DNA of 64,000 bases from Streptomyces sp. NBC_01197 (GCF_036010505.1 NZ_CP108569.1:7332001-7396000), one strand, 5' to 3'; shown: positions 42,905 to 53,592, numbered from the stretch's first letter. A program made the numbers and translations. The notes: generated by a model from the sequence alone, not told the origin.

Positions 42905-43968
42905 ACGCCCTGTTCCGGAACCGTTCTGGCGCCGCCACCCCGTCCTCCCGTCCGGCGGACCCAGTCCACGAGGAGGGGAACCGGGAGTGGCGGGAGGCCC
43001 GCGACCGCACCGAGCTCGCCGCTCTGCGCGAAATGGTCCCGCCGCCCGCCGCCGCCCGGCTCTCGCCCACCCGTCACTCGGAGCTTGAAGCACACCTGAT
43101 GAACGAGATCAACGACACGGCCGCCACGTCCGGCGCCGCGAAGTGGCGCTCAGCCGCCGACCGCACCTCGGCCTTCGGCTGGCTGACGCCCGGCCGGTCG
43201 ATGTCCCTCGGGGCGGCTGCCGCCGTCGTCGCGGCGACCGTGGCGGGGTTCGCCATCACCGGCAGCAGTGGTCAGACGGCCGTCGCCGCGCCCGCCCCGC
43301 TCAAGGTGGAGAACTTCCGGGCCACCGTGCCGCTCGCCACCGTCGCGAAGCGGGCTGCCGCCCTGGCCGGCTCCCACGGCACCGCGCACCGCGGGACCCA
43401 CCGCCGGGAGTGGGCACTGGGCATGTGGGACGACGGCAAGCACAAGCCGGAGCAGATGCCGGTGATCGAGACCCGCGACCGCTGGAACGCCGACGGCAGC
43501 GGTGAGGCGCAGGACATCAAGGACGGCCGGGTCGTCCACCGCACGCACCTGCCGGCCGGGTCATGGGAGAAGCTCGCCGGATTCCGGAGCACGCCCCCGA
43601 CCACCGTCCGCGGCTTCGCCGACTACCTGGCGAAGGACAACCCCGACATCCGCGGCAGCGCGTACTGGACGATGGACTCCGTGGAGGGGCTGCTGCGTGA
43701 TTGGACGCCCGGCCCCGCCCAGACGGCCGCGATCGACGGCCTGCTCGCCGAGCGGTCCGGCCTGCGGGCCCTCGGTCCGGTCAAGGACCGTGCGGGGCGC
43801 CAGGGCCAGGCGTACGGCGCGGACTTCAAGGGAACGGTGCGGTGGACGATCATCCTCGACGAGCACACCGGACGCATCCTGGGCACGGAACTCTCCAGCA
43901 TCAAGACCGACCCGAAGATGCAGCTGAAGCCCGGTGACGTCGAGCAGTACGACACCTATTTGGACTGA
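42901..43968 (+). CDS. CU044_5270-family membrane protein, sigma partner
   Basis: A 355-residue protein: a soluble N-terminal part (1-98), one membrane helix (about 100-122, SLGAAAAVVAATVAGFAI) and an extracytoplasmic domain (about 130-355). The layout resembles anti-sigma factors, but no zinc-binding HxxxCxxC is visible. Family members are encoded right after ECF sigma genes. It is probably the sensor or regulator of the upstream sigma factor (inference from coupling). Confidence 0.82.
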   Translation: MNALFRNRSGAATPSSRPADPVHEEGNREWREARDRTELAALREMVPPPAAARLSPTRHSELEAHLMNEINDTAATSGAAKWRSAADRTSAFGWLTPGRSMSLGAAAAVVAATVAGFAITGSSGQTAVAAPAPLKVENFRATVPLATVAKRAAALAGSHGTAHRGTHRREWALGMWDDGKHKPEQMPVIETRDRWNADGSGEAQDIKDGRVVHRTHLPAGSWEKLAGFRSTPPTTVRGFADYLAKDNPDIRGSAYWTMDSVEGLLRDWTPGPAQTAAIDGLLAERSGLRALGPVKDRAGRQGQAYGADFKGTVRWTIILDEHTGRILGTELSSIKTDPKMQLKPGDVEQYDTYLD

Positions 43969-43990
43969 GGCTGCAAGCCTCGTCACAGCC

Positions 43991-44027
43991 GCCCCCGGTC
44001 CCGCACGTCACGCCGCGGACCGGGGGC
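43991..44027. terminator. Terminator between sigma operon and cbiD
   Basis: 11-bp perfect stem (43991-44001 with 44017-44027) with a 15-base loop, between convergent genes. Confidence 0.78.
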
Positions 44028-44138
44028 TTCCGCCGCCGGTCTCCGGACGGCCGGTCCGCCCGCTCCACCGCGCTTTCAGCTCCCGCGCAGAGGTCGCCCG
44101 GGCAACTGCCGGCCGTCGTCCACGACGCACCGGGCCTG

Positions 44139-45257
44139 CTACCCCCCGACGGTGCTGCGGCCCACGACATTGCCCGCGCGGTCGATACAGATGACGTCGA
44201 CCGCGACGGGCGCGCCCCGCAGCACTGCCAGCGCCTGGTCGCGGGCGGCCACGGCCACCAAGTCGCCCAGCGGAATCCCCGCCGCCCCGCACAACTGCAG
44301 GGCGGCCAGCCCGGTATTGGCCCCGGCCACCTCAGCGGCCAGTTCTTCGCCGGCGCCGCCCCGCCGGGCCAGGCCCGCCAGGAAGCCCTTGTCCACCTGA
44401 GAACGGGCCGAGTGCAGATCGAGGTGCCCGGCCGCCAGCTTCGAGAGCTTGGCGAAACCGCCGCAGACGGTGAGCCGGTCCACCGGGTGGCGGCGCACGT
44501 ACTTGAGCACGGCCCCCGCGAAGTCCCCCATGTCGAGCAGCGCGTCCTCGGCGAGCCCGTACTCGGCGACGACCGTCCGCTCCGAGGTGGACCCGGTGCA
44601 CCCGGCCAGATGCGTACGTCCGGCCGCCCGCGCCACATCGACGCCGCGCCGGATCGAGTCGATCCACGCCGAGCACGAGTAAGGCACCACAATGCCCGTC
44701 GTCCCCAGGATGGAGAGGCCGCCCAGGATGCCCAGCCGGGGGTTCCAGGTGGAGCGGGCGATCTCCTCACCGTGGTCGACGGAGACGGTGAGCTCGGCGT
44801 CCGCCCCCGCACCGTGGTGCGCGGCGACGCGCGCCATGTGCTCGCGCATCATCTGGCGGGGCACCGGATTGACGGCGGGCTCGCCCACCTCCAGCGGCAG
44901 CCCGGGGCGGGTGACGGTGCCGACACCCGGGCCCGCCCTGAACACCACCCCCGAACCCGGCGGCAGCCGCCGGACGGTGACCCGGACCAGTGCGCCATGG
45001 GTGACGTCCGGATCGTCCCCCGCGTCCTTCACGACACCCGCTGTCGCACATCCGTCGCCCAACTCCTCGACAGCCAGCGCGAACGACGGCGTCTGACCCT
45101 TGGGCAGGGTGACCGTCACCGGGTCAGGGAACTCGCCGCTCAGCAGCGCGGTGTAGGCGGCCGTGGCGGCAGCCGTCGCGCAGGCGCCGGTCGTCCAGCC
45201 GGGCCGCAGCCCGGTGTGCTTGAGTTGGGCGCTGCGGCCACCGCCCCCCTCAGCCAC
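44139..45257 (-). CDS. cbiD: Cobalt-precorrin-5B C1-methyltransferase
   Basis: A 372-residue CbiD protein: LRPGWTTGACATAAATAAY near the start, VVKDAGDDPDVTHGA, and GILGGLSILGTTGIV. It methylates C1 with loss of the extruded carbon and replaces CobF of the proteobacterial aerobic route. The GTG start is 11 bases from the divergent cobK start, with the two ribosome sites overlapping. Confidence 0.94.
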   Translation of the reverse strand: MAEGGGGRSAQLKHTGLRPGWTTGACATAAATAAYTALLSGEFPDPVTVTLPKGQTPSFALAVEELGDGCATAGVVKDAGDDPDVTHGALVRVTVRRLPPGSGVVFRAGPGVGTVTRPGLPLEVGEPAVNPVPRQMMREHMARVAAHHGAGADAELTVSVDHGEEIARSTWNPRLGILGGLSILGTTGIVVPYSCSAWIDSIRRGVDVARAAGRTHLAGCTGSTSERTVVAEYGLAEDALLDMGDFAGAVLKYVRRHPVDRLTVCGGFAKLSKLAAGHLDLHSARSQVDKGFLAGLARRGGAGEELAAEVAGANTGLAALQLCGAAGIPLGDLVAVAARDQALAVLRGAPVAVDVICIDRAGNVVGRSTVGG

Positions 45258-45268
45258 GAAAGGCTCCG

Positions 45269-46009
45269 ATGCACGTACTGATACTCGGCGGCACCACCGA
45301 GGCCCGGCGGGTCGCCGCCGGCCTGCACCCCGGGGTCCGCGTCACCAGTTCCCTGGCCGGGCGGGTCGCACGGCCCGTGCTGCCGCCCGGCGAGATCCGT
45401 ATCGGCGGGTTCGGCGGAGCCGGGGGACTGGCGCAGTGGCTGCGCGAGCACGAGGCCGACGCTCTCATCGACGCGACCCATCCTTTCGCCGGAACCATCA
45501 GTTTCAACGCGGCTTCGGCCGCTGTCACCGCCCATGTTCCCCTGCTCGCCGTGCGCAGGCCCGGGTGGGTGGCGGGGGAGGGCGACGACTGGCACCCGGC
45601 GGACTCCCTGGAGCAGGCCGCCGGGATGCTCCCGGCGCTGGGACAGCGGATCTTCCTCACCACCGGACGGATGGGCCTCGCCGCGTTCGCGGCACTGGAC
45701 GGACTCTGGTTCCTGGTGCGGTCGGTCGACGCCCCGCAGCCCCCGTACCCGCTGCACATGGAGACCCTGCTCGACCGGGGGCCCTTCACCCTGGACGGCG
45801 AGCGTGCGCTGCTGCGTGACCACCGGATCGACGTGCTGGTCACCAAGGACAGCGGAGGACCGGCCACCGCCGCCAAGCTCACCGCGGCACGGGAGGCCGG
45901 GCTACCGGTCGTCGTGGTCCGCCGCCCCGCCGTCCCCGGAGGCGTACAGGTCGCGGGTACCCCCGAGGAAGCCGTCCGCTGGGTACGGGACATCCAGGGC
46001 ACCGCCTGA
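45269..46009 (+). CDS. cobK: Precorrin-6A reductase
   Basis: A 246-residue CobK/CbiJ protein: MHVLILGGTTEARRVA at the start, DATHPFAGTISFNA and VTKDSGGPATAAKL. It reduces the macrocycle of precorrin-6A with NADPH. It is transcribed against the rest of the local cob genes and faces cobIJ tail to tail with 38 bases between the stops. Confidence 0.94.
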   Translation: MHVLILGGTTEARRVAAGLHPGVRVTSSLAGRVARPVLPPGEIRIGGFGGAGGLAQWLREHEADALIDATHPFAGTISFNAASAAVTAHVPLLAVRRPGWVAGEGDDWHPADSLEQAAGMLPALGQRIFLTTGRMGLAAFAALDGLWFLVRSVDAPQPPYPLHMETLLDRGPFTLDGERALLRDHRIDVLVTKDSGGPATAAKLTAAREAGLPVVVVRRPAVPGGVQVAGTPEEAVRWVRDIQGTA

Positions 46010-46047
46010 GCCGGGCCAGTGGCCACCGGACCAGGAGGCGCCCCCGG

Positions 46048-47559
46048 TCACCCCTCGGGATAAGTCCGGGGAGTCCAGACGATCTCCTCACCGTCGCCCC
46101 GCCGCACGGTCCGTGTCCGGGACGAGCCGACGAGCAGGATCGTGCGCATGTCGACCTCGGCCGGATCGAGCGCCGCGAGCCGTACGATCCGGACGCTCTC
46201 GCCGGGTCCGCCGATGTCCCTGCCGAGCACCACGGGCGTGTCCGGTGAACGGTGCTCAAGGAGCAGGTCACGGGCCTTGCCGACCTGCCAGGTCCGGCTG
46301 CGGGAGCCCGGGTTGTACAGCGCGAGCACCAGGTCGGCCGCCGCTGCGCCGCGCAGCCGCTCCGCGATCACCTCCCACGGCTTGAGCCGGTCCGAGAGGG
46401 AGATCGTGGCGTAGTCGTGGCCGAGCGGCGCACCCGCGCGGGCGGCAGCCGCGTTGGCGGCGGTCACCCCGGGCAGCACCCGTACCGGAACATCGCGGTA
46501 GCCGTCCTGGGCCGCGACCTCCAGTACGGCGGTGGCCATCGCGAACACGCCGGGATCACCGCCGGACACCACGGCGACCTTGCGCCCGCGCCTGGCCAGA
46601 TCGAGAGCGAACTCGGCGCGCTCCGACTCCACCTTGTTGTCGGAGCCGTGCCGCCGCTGCCCCGCCCGGACCGGGACCCGGTCCAGATACGTGGTGTAGC
46701 CCACCAGGTCGTCCGCGGCCGCCAGCGCGCCCCGGGTCTCCGGGGTGAGCCAGAGCGGGCCCGCGGGGCCGGTGCCGACCACCACGACGTCACCGTGCTC
46801 CCGTACCGGACCCGGCGCGCCGACGCGGCTCGGCAGCACCGCTACCGAGAAGTACGGCACGGATCCGGCCTCCACGTCGGCCAGTTCGCCGGTGCGCTCG
46901 CCGGGCATCGTGGCGCGCTCCACATAGCGGGCCTCGGCCATCCGGCCCGACCGCCCGACCGCCCGGTGCACCGCGGGGAAGGTGCGGCCCAGCTTCATGA
47001 CCACCGCGGAGTCCGTCGACGCCAGACGCGCCGTCAGCTCCTCCTCGGGGAGCGTGCCCGGCAGGATCGTCAGCACCTCCTCGCCCTCGACCAGCGGCAC
47101 ACCGAGCCGGGCGGCTGCCGCGCTCACCGAGGTCACCCCCGGGATCACCTCGGTCGGATAGCGGTCCGCCAGCCGCTTGTGCATATGCATGTACGAGCCG
47201 TAGAAGAGCGGATCGCCCTCCGCGAGCACCGCCACCGTGCGGCCCGCGTCGAGGTGCGCGGCCAGCCGGGCCGCCGCCTCGGCGTAGAACTCCTCCATCG
47301 CGCCCCGGTACCCGCCGGGGTGGTCGGTGGTCTCGGTGGTCACCGGATAGACCAGCGCCTCCTCGATGTGGTCGGTGCGGATGTGCCCAGCCGCGATGGA
47401 CCTGGCTATGGACCGGCCGTGCCGGGCACTGTGAAAAGCGATGACGTCGGCCTGGGCGATGACCTCCACGGCGCGTACCGTCATCAGGGAAGGGTCACCG
47501 GGGCCGAGCCCGACTCCGTACAGCCGACCGGTGCTCTGCTCGCTCATGCTGGTGTTCAT
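46048..47559 (-). CDS. cobIJ: CobI-CobJ fusion: precorrin-2 C20- and precorrin-3B C17-methyltransferase
   Basis: A 503-residue fusion of two tetrapyrrole methylases. The CobI half (about 10-250) has [17 protein letters not shown] and [20 protein letters not shown]. The CobJ half (about 255-500) has [28 protein letters not shown] and [14 protein letters not shown]. Fusion of these steps is usual in actinomycetes. It is coupled to cobH by a four-base overlap. Confidence 0.94.
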   Translation of the reverse strand: MNTSMSEQSTGRLYGVGLGPGDPSLMTVRAVEVIAQADVIAFHSARHGRSIARSIAAGHIRTDHIEEALVYPVTTETTDHPGGYRGAMEEFYAEAAARLAAHLDAGRTVAVLAEGDPLFYGSYMHMHKRLADRYPTEVIPGVTSVSAAAARLGVPLVEGEEVLTILPGTLPEEELTARLASTDSAVVMKLGRTFPAVHRAVGRSGRMAEARYVERATMPGERTGELADVEAGSVPYFSVAVLPSRVGAPGPVREHGDVVVVGTGPAGPLWLTPETRGALAAADDLVGYTTYLDRVPVRAGQRRHGSDNKVESERAEFALDLARRGRKVAVVSGGDPGVFAMATAVLEVAAQDGYRDVPVRVLPGVTAANAAAARAGAPLGHDYATISLSDRLKPWEVIAERLRGAAAADLVLALYNPGSRSRTWQVGKARDLLLEHRSPDTPVVLGRDIGGPGESVRIVRLAALDPAEVDMRTILLVGSSRTRTVRRGDGEEIVWTPRTYPEG

Positions 47560-48197
47560 TCCTCCTCGCTAGCAATGGCGTTGACCGCGGCCGCTGCGAT
47601 GGCGCTGCCGCCGCGGCGCCCGCGCACCACCAGGTGGTCCAGCCCCTCGACGTCCTCGGCCAGCGCGTCCTTGGACTCGGCCGCACCGACGAAACCGACC
47701 GGCACCCCGATGACCGCCGCGGGACGCGGCGCGCCATCGCGGACCATCTCGAGCAGCCGGAACAGCGCGGTCGGCGCGTTGCCCACGGCCACCACCGCGC
47801 CCTCCATACGGTCGCGCCACAGCTCCAGCGCCGCGGCGGTCCGCGTCGTGCCGAGCTCTGCCGCGAGGCCGGGCACGGACGGGTCGGACAGCGTGCACAC
47901 CACCTCGTTGTTCGCGGGCAGCCGCTTGCGGGTCACTCCGCTGGCGACCATCGCCACGTCGCACAGCACGGGGGCCCCGGCGCGCAGCGCCTCACGGGCA
48001 CGCGCCACCACCTGCGGCGTGTAGGCGAGATCGCGTACCAGGTCGACCATGCCGCAGGCGTGGATCATCCGGACCGCGACCTGGCTGACATCGGCGGGAA
48101 GGCCCGAGAGGTCCGCCTCTGCGCGGATGGTCGCAAACGACTGGCGGTAGATCGCCGGGCCGTCCTTCTCGTAGTCGAACACTGTCTTCTCGCTCAT
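47556..48197 (-). CDS. cobH: Precorrin-8X methylmutase
   Basis: A 213-residue Cob[19 protein letters not shown] with the conserved catalytic histidine, [12 protein letters not shown], and [13 protein letters not shown]. It moves a methyl group from C11 to C12, giving hydrogenobyrinate. It is four bases from the cobG stop and overlaps cobIJ. Confidence 0.95.
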   Translation of the reverse strand: MSEKTVFDYEKDGPAIYRQSFATIRAEADLSGLPADVSQVAVRMIHACGMVDLVRDLAYTPQVVARAREALRAGAPVLCDVAMVASGVTRKRLPANNEVVCTLSDPSVPGLAAELGTTRTAAALELWRDRMEGAVVAVGNAPTALFRLLEMVRDGAPRPAAVIGVPVGFVGAAESKDALAEDVEGLDHLVVRGRRGGSAIAAAAVNAIASEEE

Positions 48198-48201
48198 TTC
48201 G

Positions 48202-49527
48202 TCACTGCGTGAGGGGCGTGGTGGTCCGGGCTTCCGCCACGGTGGCGGCGAACTCTGAGGGGTCGTTCATGGTGCCGGGCAGCCGTTCGCCGCGTACGGA
48301 GACCTCGTAACCGGCGGCCGTGGCGACCACGTCCACCCGGTCGCCGTGGGGGTGGCCGCAGCGCCGTGCGCACCCCGACCAGTACACGGGCAGGCCGCGG
48401 CCGGCGCCGGTTGCCAGTGCGGCGTCGGCGCGTACATCGGCAAGGGACTTCGCGCAGCCGGGGCGCCCGATGCACGCCCCGACCCCGTGCCAGGGGGAGT
48501 CCGGTCCTGTGATCAGCCCCGCGGCCGAAAGACCGGCGATCCGGGCAGCAGCGGTGTCCGGGCCGAGACCGGGGAGCACCACGCCCCGCCAGGGAGTCAG
48601 CCGCAGCTCACCGCTGCCGTCGTGCAGCGCCGTGTCCGTCAGCAGGCGCCACTGGGCGGAGGTGATGAGGCCGAGCGGCGCCTCGACGGAGAGCGCCGCC
48701 GCCCGCCCGTCCGGGGCCGGTACGGTGCCGGGCGCGGGGCCCGTCCCGGCCGGCAGTGGTTCTGCCCGGTCCCGGGCAACAGCCGGAACACCGGCGGCTG
48801 CCAGCCGCTCCGCGACCGCGCGGACGAACGCGGCTGTTCCGCCGGGAAGTTCCGCCACCCGCCAGGCCCCGGTCCCGGCGTCCCGGGCGGCGCTCAGAAA
48901 GGTCTCGGCCGCCAGCAGGGCGCTGCGGGCCGCGTGTTCGGCCGGAACGGCCAGCATCTCCGGCGCCTCGCCGGTGCACAGCAGCGCACCGGCGCCAGGA
49001 GAAGCGATCAACGTCACATCGGCGCCGAGACCGGCCACATCGCGGCGGCCGTCGTCGAACGCGAACAGAAACCGGCCGGACAACCCGGTGGCCGCCTCGC
49101 AGCCACAGAGCAGAGCGTCCAACTCCCTTGCCCAGCCCTGCACATCGGCTGCTCCCCGCCCGTCGAGCCCGCACAGCGGGGAGGCCACGACATTGCGGGC
49201 CCGCTCATGGCGTACGGAAGGCAGCAGCCCGGCGTCCGCCAACACACCGGCGAGTTCCCGGCCGTCGTCCTGGGCCAGCCCGCGCAGCTGCACATTGCCG
49301 CGGGACGTCAGATGAAGTGCCCCGTCGCCCAGCCGCAGCGCCACGTCCAGCACCGCCCTGGCCTGCGGAACTGTCAGTACGCCTGCCGGAATCCGGACCC
49401 GTGCCAGCGCGCCGTCGTCCGCCGTGTGCAGGCGCAGGCTGCCCGGACACGCGTCACCGCGGTCACGCCGGGCGGCGGGCTCCCGAGGGGGCGGAGGTGC
49501 GGAGGAGTGGGGCATGGCGGCGAGCAT
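48202..49527 (-). CDS. cobG: Precorrin-3B synthase
   Basis: A protein of about 441 residues of the nitrite/sulfite reductase ferredoxin-like family. [17 protein letters not shown] is in the first half. The Fe4S4 cysteines lie in [14 protein letters not shown] and [15 protein letters not shown]. It is the O2-dependent ring-contraction enzyme of the aerobic route. ATG 49527 and ATG 49515 are both possible, neither with a strong ribosome site. First in the operon cobG-cobH-cobIJ. Confidence 0.92.
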   Translation of the reverse strand: MLAAMPHSSAPPPPREPAARRDRGDACPGSLRLHTADDGALARVRIPAGVLTVPQARAVLDVALRLGDGALHLTSRGNVQLRGLAQDDGRELAGVLADAGLLPSVRHERARNVVASPLCGLDGRGAADVQGWARELDALLCGCEAATGLSGRFLFAFDDGRRDVAGLGADVTLIASPGAGALLCTGEAPEMLAVPAEHAARSALLAAETFLSAARDAGTGAWRVAELPGGTAAFVRAVAERLAAAGVPAVARDRAEPLPAGTGPAPGTVPAPDGRAAALSVEAPLGLITSAQWRLLTDTALHDGSGELRLTPWRGVVLPGLGPDTAAARIAGLSAAGLITGPDSPWHGVGACIGRPGCAKSLADVRADAALATGAGRGLPVYWSGCARRCGHPHGDRVDVVATAAGYEVSVRGERLPGTMNDPSEFAATVAEARTTTPLTQ

Positions 49528-49635
49528 ACCGACCGGTCCACAGGGCCCATGTCCTGCACCGATGCGATGGCTCGAACGGACCGGGTGCGCCGGTGGCGGC
49601 TCCCAGGCCCACTGCCCGCCGCCCGTCAAGGCCGT

Positions 49636-49815
49636 TACTATGCTTGGCGACGGGCCTTACGGTCCGCAATCGCCTACGACGGCGACAGGGGAGGAAGCCC
49701 GGTGAGATTCCGGCGCGGTCCCGCCACTGTGAGCCCGGCTCCCGAGCCGGGTGAGTCAGGAACTCCCTCTCCCACGCTCCCGGCTTCCGCCTGAGCGAGG
49801 GAGACCCATTCCTAC
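49636..49815 (+). ncRNA. Cobalamin riboswitch upstream of cobN
   Basis: Contains the conserved core GGTGAGATTCCGGCGCGGTC then CCGCCACTGT (B12 box GCCACTGT at 49723-49730), and a 3' stem GGCTCCCGAGCC at 49737-49748. A -10-like TACTAT (49636-49641) lies at its 5' edge. The limits are approximate. Adenosylcobalamin binding should repress cobN. Confidence 0.9.
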
Positions 49816-49857
49816 ACAACCCGGGGCGTGGATACCCCGAGGAAGGCCTGCCGCCGC

Positions 49858-52800
49858 ATGCTCCTGCTTCTGTCGACGTCCGACACCGACCTGCTCAGCG
49901 CCCGTGCCGCGGACGGCCCCGTCGCGTACCGCTTCGCCAACCCGTCCCGGCTCCAGCTCACCGACCTGCCCGCCCTCCTCGAAGGCGCCGACCTGGTCGT
50001 CGTACGCCTCCTCGGCGGCGTCCGCGCCTGGCAGGAGGGCCTTGATCTGCTCCTGGCCGACGGGCGCCCGGTCGTCGTCCTGACCGGCGAGCAGGCCCCC
50101 GACGCCCAGTTGATGGAGACTTCGACCGTCCCGGTCGGAATCGCCGCGGAGGCCCACGCCTATCTGGCACACGGCGGGCCCGCCAACCTCGACCAGCTCG
50201 CCCGCTTCCTCTCCGACACCGTGCTCCTCACCGGCCACGGCTTCGAGCCCCCGGCGCCCGCGCCCAGCTGGGGCCCGCTGGAACGCACCGCGCGTACCAC
50301 GGACGGACCGACCGTCGCGGTGCTCTACTACCGGGCCCACCACATGAGCGGCAACACCGCTTTCGTGGACGCCCTCTGCGAAGCCGTCGAGGACCTCGGG
50401 GGCCGGCCCCTCCCGCTCTACGTCGCCTCGCTGCGCGCCCCCGAACCGGAACTCATCGAAACGCTGCGCGCGGCGGACGTCATCGTCACCACCGTGCTGG
50501 CCGCGGGCGGAACGAAGCCCGCCCAGGCGTCCGCCGGGGGCGACGACGAATCGTGGGACGCGGGCGCGCTCACCGCCCTGGACGTCCCCATCCTCCAGGC
50601 GCTGTGCCTGACGGGTTCACGGGCCGCCTGGGAGGAGAACGACGAGGGTGTGTCCCCGCTGGACGCGGCCAGCCAGATCGCCGTGCCGGAGTTCGACGGC
50701 CGGCTGATCACGGTGCCCTTCTCGTTCAAGGAGATCGACCAGGACGGGCTCCCCGCCTACGTCGTGGACCCCGAACGGGCCGCCCGGGTCGCCGGGATCG
50801 CCGTGCGCCACGCGCGGCTGCGGCACATAGCCCCCGCCGACAAGCGGCTGGCCCTGGTGCTCTCCGCGTACCCCACCAAGCACTCCAGGATCGGCAACGC
50901 CGTCGGCCTGGACACCCCCGCGAGCGCCGTCGCCCTGCTGCGCAGGCTCCGCGACCAGGGCTACGACTTCGGCCCGCAGGACGTTCCCGGTCTCGCGTCC
51001 GGTGACGGCGACGAACTGATCCGCGCCCTGATCGAGGCCGGCGGCCACGACCAGGAGTGGCTCACCGATGAGCAGCTCGCCCGCAACCCCGTCCGTATCC
51101 CCGCCGCCGACTACCGGCGCTGGTACGCCACGCTCCCCGCCGCGCTGCGCACGGACGTGGAGGAGCACTGGGGCCCGCCGCCGGGCGAGATGTTCATCGA
51201 CCGCAGCCGCAACCCCGAGGGCGACATCGTCCTCGCCGCCCTGCGCCACGGTAATCTGCTGGTCCTCATCCAGCCGCCGCGCGGATTCGGCGAGAACCCG
51301 ATCGCGATCTACCACGACCCGGATCTGCCGCCCTCGCACCACTACTTGGCCGCATATCGCTGGATCGCCGCCTCCGCGGACGACGGCGGCTTCGGCGCGG
51401 ACGCCATGATCCATCTCGGCAAGCACGGCAACCTGGAGTGGCTGCCGGGCAAGAACGCCGGCCTGTCCGCCGCGTGCGCCCCTGATGCGGCCCTGGGCGA
51501 CCTTCCGCTCATCTACCCGTTCCTGGTGAACGACCCGGGCGAGGGGACCCAGGCCAAGCGCCGTGTCCACGCCACGCTGGTCGACCACCTGGTGCCGCCG
51601 ATGGCCCGCGCCGACTCGTACGGCGACATCGCACGCCTGGAGCAACTCCTCGACGAGTACGCCCAGATCGCCTCCATGGACCCGGCGAAACTCCCCGCCA
51701 TCCGGGCTCAGATCTGGACGCTCATCCAGGCCGCCAAGCTCGACCACGATCTGGGTCTGGAGAACCGGCCCGACGACGAGGGCTTCGACGACTTCATCTT
51801 TCACGTCGACGGCTGGCTGTGCGAGATCAAGGACGCGCAGATCCGTGACGGACTGCATGTCCTCGGCAACCCGCCAGCCGGCGGGGACCGGGTCAATCTG
51901 GTACTCGCCATCCTGCGCGCCCGCCAGATCTGGGGCGGCACCGCCTCACTGCCGGGGCTGCGCGAGGCACTCGGCCTGGACGAGGCCAACGCCACCCGCA
52001 CCGCCGCCGACACGGCCGAGGAACAGGCACGTGTCCTCGTCGAGGCGATGGAAGCGGCGGACTGGGATCCGGACGCCGCCGTCAAGGTGGCCGACGGCCA
52101 CCCGCAGGCGGTCGCCGACATCCTCGGCTTCGCGGCCCGCGAGGTCGTCCCGCGGCTCGCCTCCACCACGGACGAGATCGACCACGCCCTGCACGCGCTG
52201 AGCGGCGGATTCGTCCCCGCAGGACCCTCCGGATCACCGCTGCGCGGCCTGGTCAACGTCCTGCCGACCGGCCGCAATTTCTACTCCGTCGACCCCAAGG
52301 CCATTCCGTCCCGGCTCGCCTGGGAGACCGGCCGGCTGCTCGCCGACTCACTCCTGGAGCGCTACCGCACCGACAACGGCGAGTGGCCCACCTCCGTGGG
52401 GCTCTCCCTGTGGGGCACCAGCGCGATGCGCACATCGGGGGACGACGTGGCCGAAGCCCTCGCGCTGCTCGGTGTCCGCCCGGTGTGGGACGACGCCTCA
52501 CGCCGGGTCACCGGTCTGGAGCCGGTGCCGCTCGACGAGCTCGGCCGCCCCCGTATCGACGTCACCCTGCGCATCTCGGGTTTCTTCCGTGACGCCTTCC
52601 CGCACACCATCGGCCTGCTGGACGACGCGGTACGGCTGGCCGCGTCCCTGGACGAGCCCGACGAGCGGAACTTCGTACGCGCCCACACCCGGGCCGACCT
52701 GGCCGAGCACGGCGACGAACGCCGGGCCACCACCCGGATCTTCGGCTCCCGCCCAGGCACCTACGGCGCGGGCATCCTCCAGCTCATCGACAGCCGCGAC

Positions 52801-53454
52801 TGGCGCACCGACGCGGACCTCGCCGAGGTGTACACGGTGTGGGGCGGCTACGCCTACGGCCGGGAGCTGGACGGCCGCCCGGCCCGCGCCGAGATGGAGA
52901 CCGCGTACAAACGGATCACGGTCGCCGCGAAGAACACCGACACCCGCGAGCACGACATCGCGGACTCCGACGACTACTTCCAGTACCACGGCGGCATGGT
53001 CGCCACCGTCCGGGCGCTGCGCGGGAGCGCCCCCGCGGCGTACATCGGCGACTCCACCCGCCCCGAGACCGTCCGTACCCGCACGCTCGTCGAGGAGACC
53101 TCACGGGTCTTCCGCGCGCGGGTGGTCAACCCCCGCTGGATCGAGGCGATGCGCCGGCACGGTTACAAGGGAGCCTTCGAACTCGCCGCCACCGTCGACT
53201 ACCTCTTCGGGTACGACGCCACCACCGGTGTCGTCGCCGACTGGATGTACGACAAGCTCACCGAGACGTACGTACTCGACCCGGTGAACCGCGACTTCCT
53301 CCAGCAGGCCAACCCCTGGGCCCTGCACGGGATCGCGGAACGGCTCCTTGAGGCGGAGTCCCGGGGCATGTGGGCCGAACCCGACCCCGCGACGCTCGAA
53401 GCGCTGCGCCAGGTGTACCTGGAGACCGAGGGGAACCTGGAGGGCGAGGACTGA
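49858..53454 (+). CDS. cobN: Cobaltochelatase subunit CobN
   Basis: A 1198-residue CobN/Mg-chelatase H-type subunit. Recognisable parts are VLYYRAHHMSGNTAFVDAL, VLSAYPTKHSRIGNAVGLDT, MIHLGKHGNLEWLPGKNAGL, VNVLPTGRNFYSVDPKAIPS and the end MRRHGYKGAFELAATVDYLFG. It binds hydrogenobyrinate diamide and inserts cobalt with ATPase partners, which are not in the window. The ATG at 49858 follows GAGGAAGG by about 12 bases. It is controlled by the riboswitch just upstream. Confidence 0.95.
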   Translation: MLLLLSTSDTDLLSARAADGPVAYRFANPSRLQLTDLPALLEGADLVVVRLLGGVRAWQEGLDLLLADGRPVVVLTGEQAPDAQLMETSTVPVGIAAEAHAYLAHGGPANLDQLARFLSDTVLLTGHGFEPPAPAPSWGPLERTARTTDGPTVAVLYYRAHHMSGNTAFVDALCEAVEDLGGRPLPLYVASLRAPEPELIETLRAADVIVTTVLAAGGTKPAQASAGGDDESWDAGALTALDVPILQALCLTGSRAAWEENDEGVSPLDAASQIAVPEFDGRLITVPFSFKEIDQDGLPAYVVDPERAARVAGIAVRHARLRHIAPADKRLALVLSAYPTKHSRIGNAVGLDTPASAVALLRRLRDQGYDFGPQDVPGLASGDGDELIRALIEAGGHDQEWLTDEQLARNPVRIPAADYRRWYATLPAALRTDVEEHWGPPPGEMFIDRSRNPEGDIVLAALRHGNLLVLIQPPRGFGENPIAIYHDPDLPPSHHYLAAYRWIAASADDGGFGADAMIHLGKHGNLEWLPGKNAGLSAACAPDAALGDLPLIYPFLVNDPGEGTQAKRRVHATLVDHLVPPMARADSYGDIARLEQLLDEYAQIASMDPAKLPAIRAQIWTLIQAAKLDHDLGLENRPDDEGFDDFIFHVDGWLCEIKDAQIRDGLHVLGNPPAGGDRVNLVLAILRARQIWGGTASLPGLREALGLDEANATRTAADTAEEQARVLVEAMEAADWDPDAAVKVADGHPQAVADILGFAAREVVPRLASTTDEIDHALHALSGGFVPAGPSGSPLRGLVNVLPTGRNFYSVDPKAIPSRLAWETGRLLADSLLERYRTDNGEWPTSVGLSLWGTSAMRTSGDDVAEALALLGVRPVWDDASRRVTGLEPVPLDELGRPRIDVTLRISGFFRDAFPHTIGLLDDAVRLAASLDEPDERNFVRAHTRADLAEHGDERRATTRIFGSRPGTYGAGILQLIDSRDWRTDADLAEVYTVWGGYAYGRELDGRPARAEMETAYKRITVAAKNTDTREHDIADSDDYFQYHGGMVATVRALRGSAPAAYIGDSTRPETVRTRTLVEETSRVFRARVVNPRWIEAMRRHGYKGAFELAATVDYLFGYDATTGVVADWMYDKLTETYVLDPVNRDFLQQANPWALHGIAERLLEAESRGMWAEPDPATLEALRQVYLETEGNLEGED

Positions 53455-53478
53455 CCTGAGCAGGTCTCCCCGCGGTGG

Positions 53479-53541
53479 TCCGCTGCCGCCGGTGCGACGG
53501 GTGAGAGCCGGGCTCTCCCCGCACCGGTGTACGGCAGCGGA
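53479..53541 (+). terminator. Long hairpin behind cobN
   Basis: Nested inverted repeats: outer 10-bp stem (53479-53488 with 53532-53541), an inner GC stem, and a tip GAGAGC-N3-GCTCTC. It starts 25 bases after the cobN stop. Confidence 0.8.
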
Positions 53542-53592
53542 TCCCTCGGCATGGGCGGATGTGAGAGGCAATACCTGCCCGGATGGGCGCAC

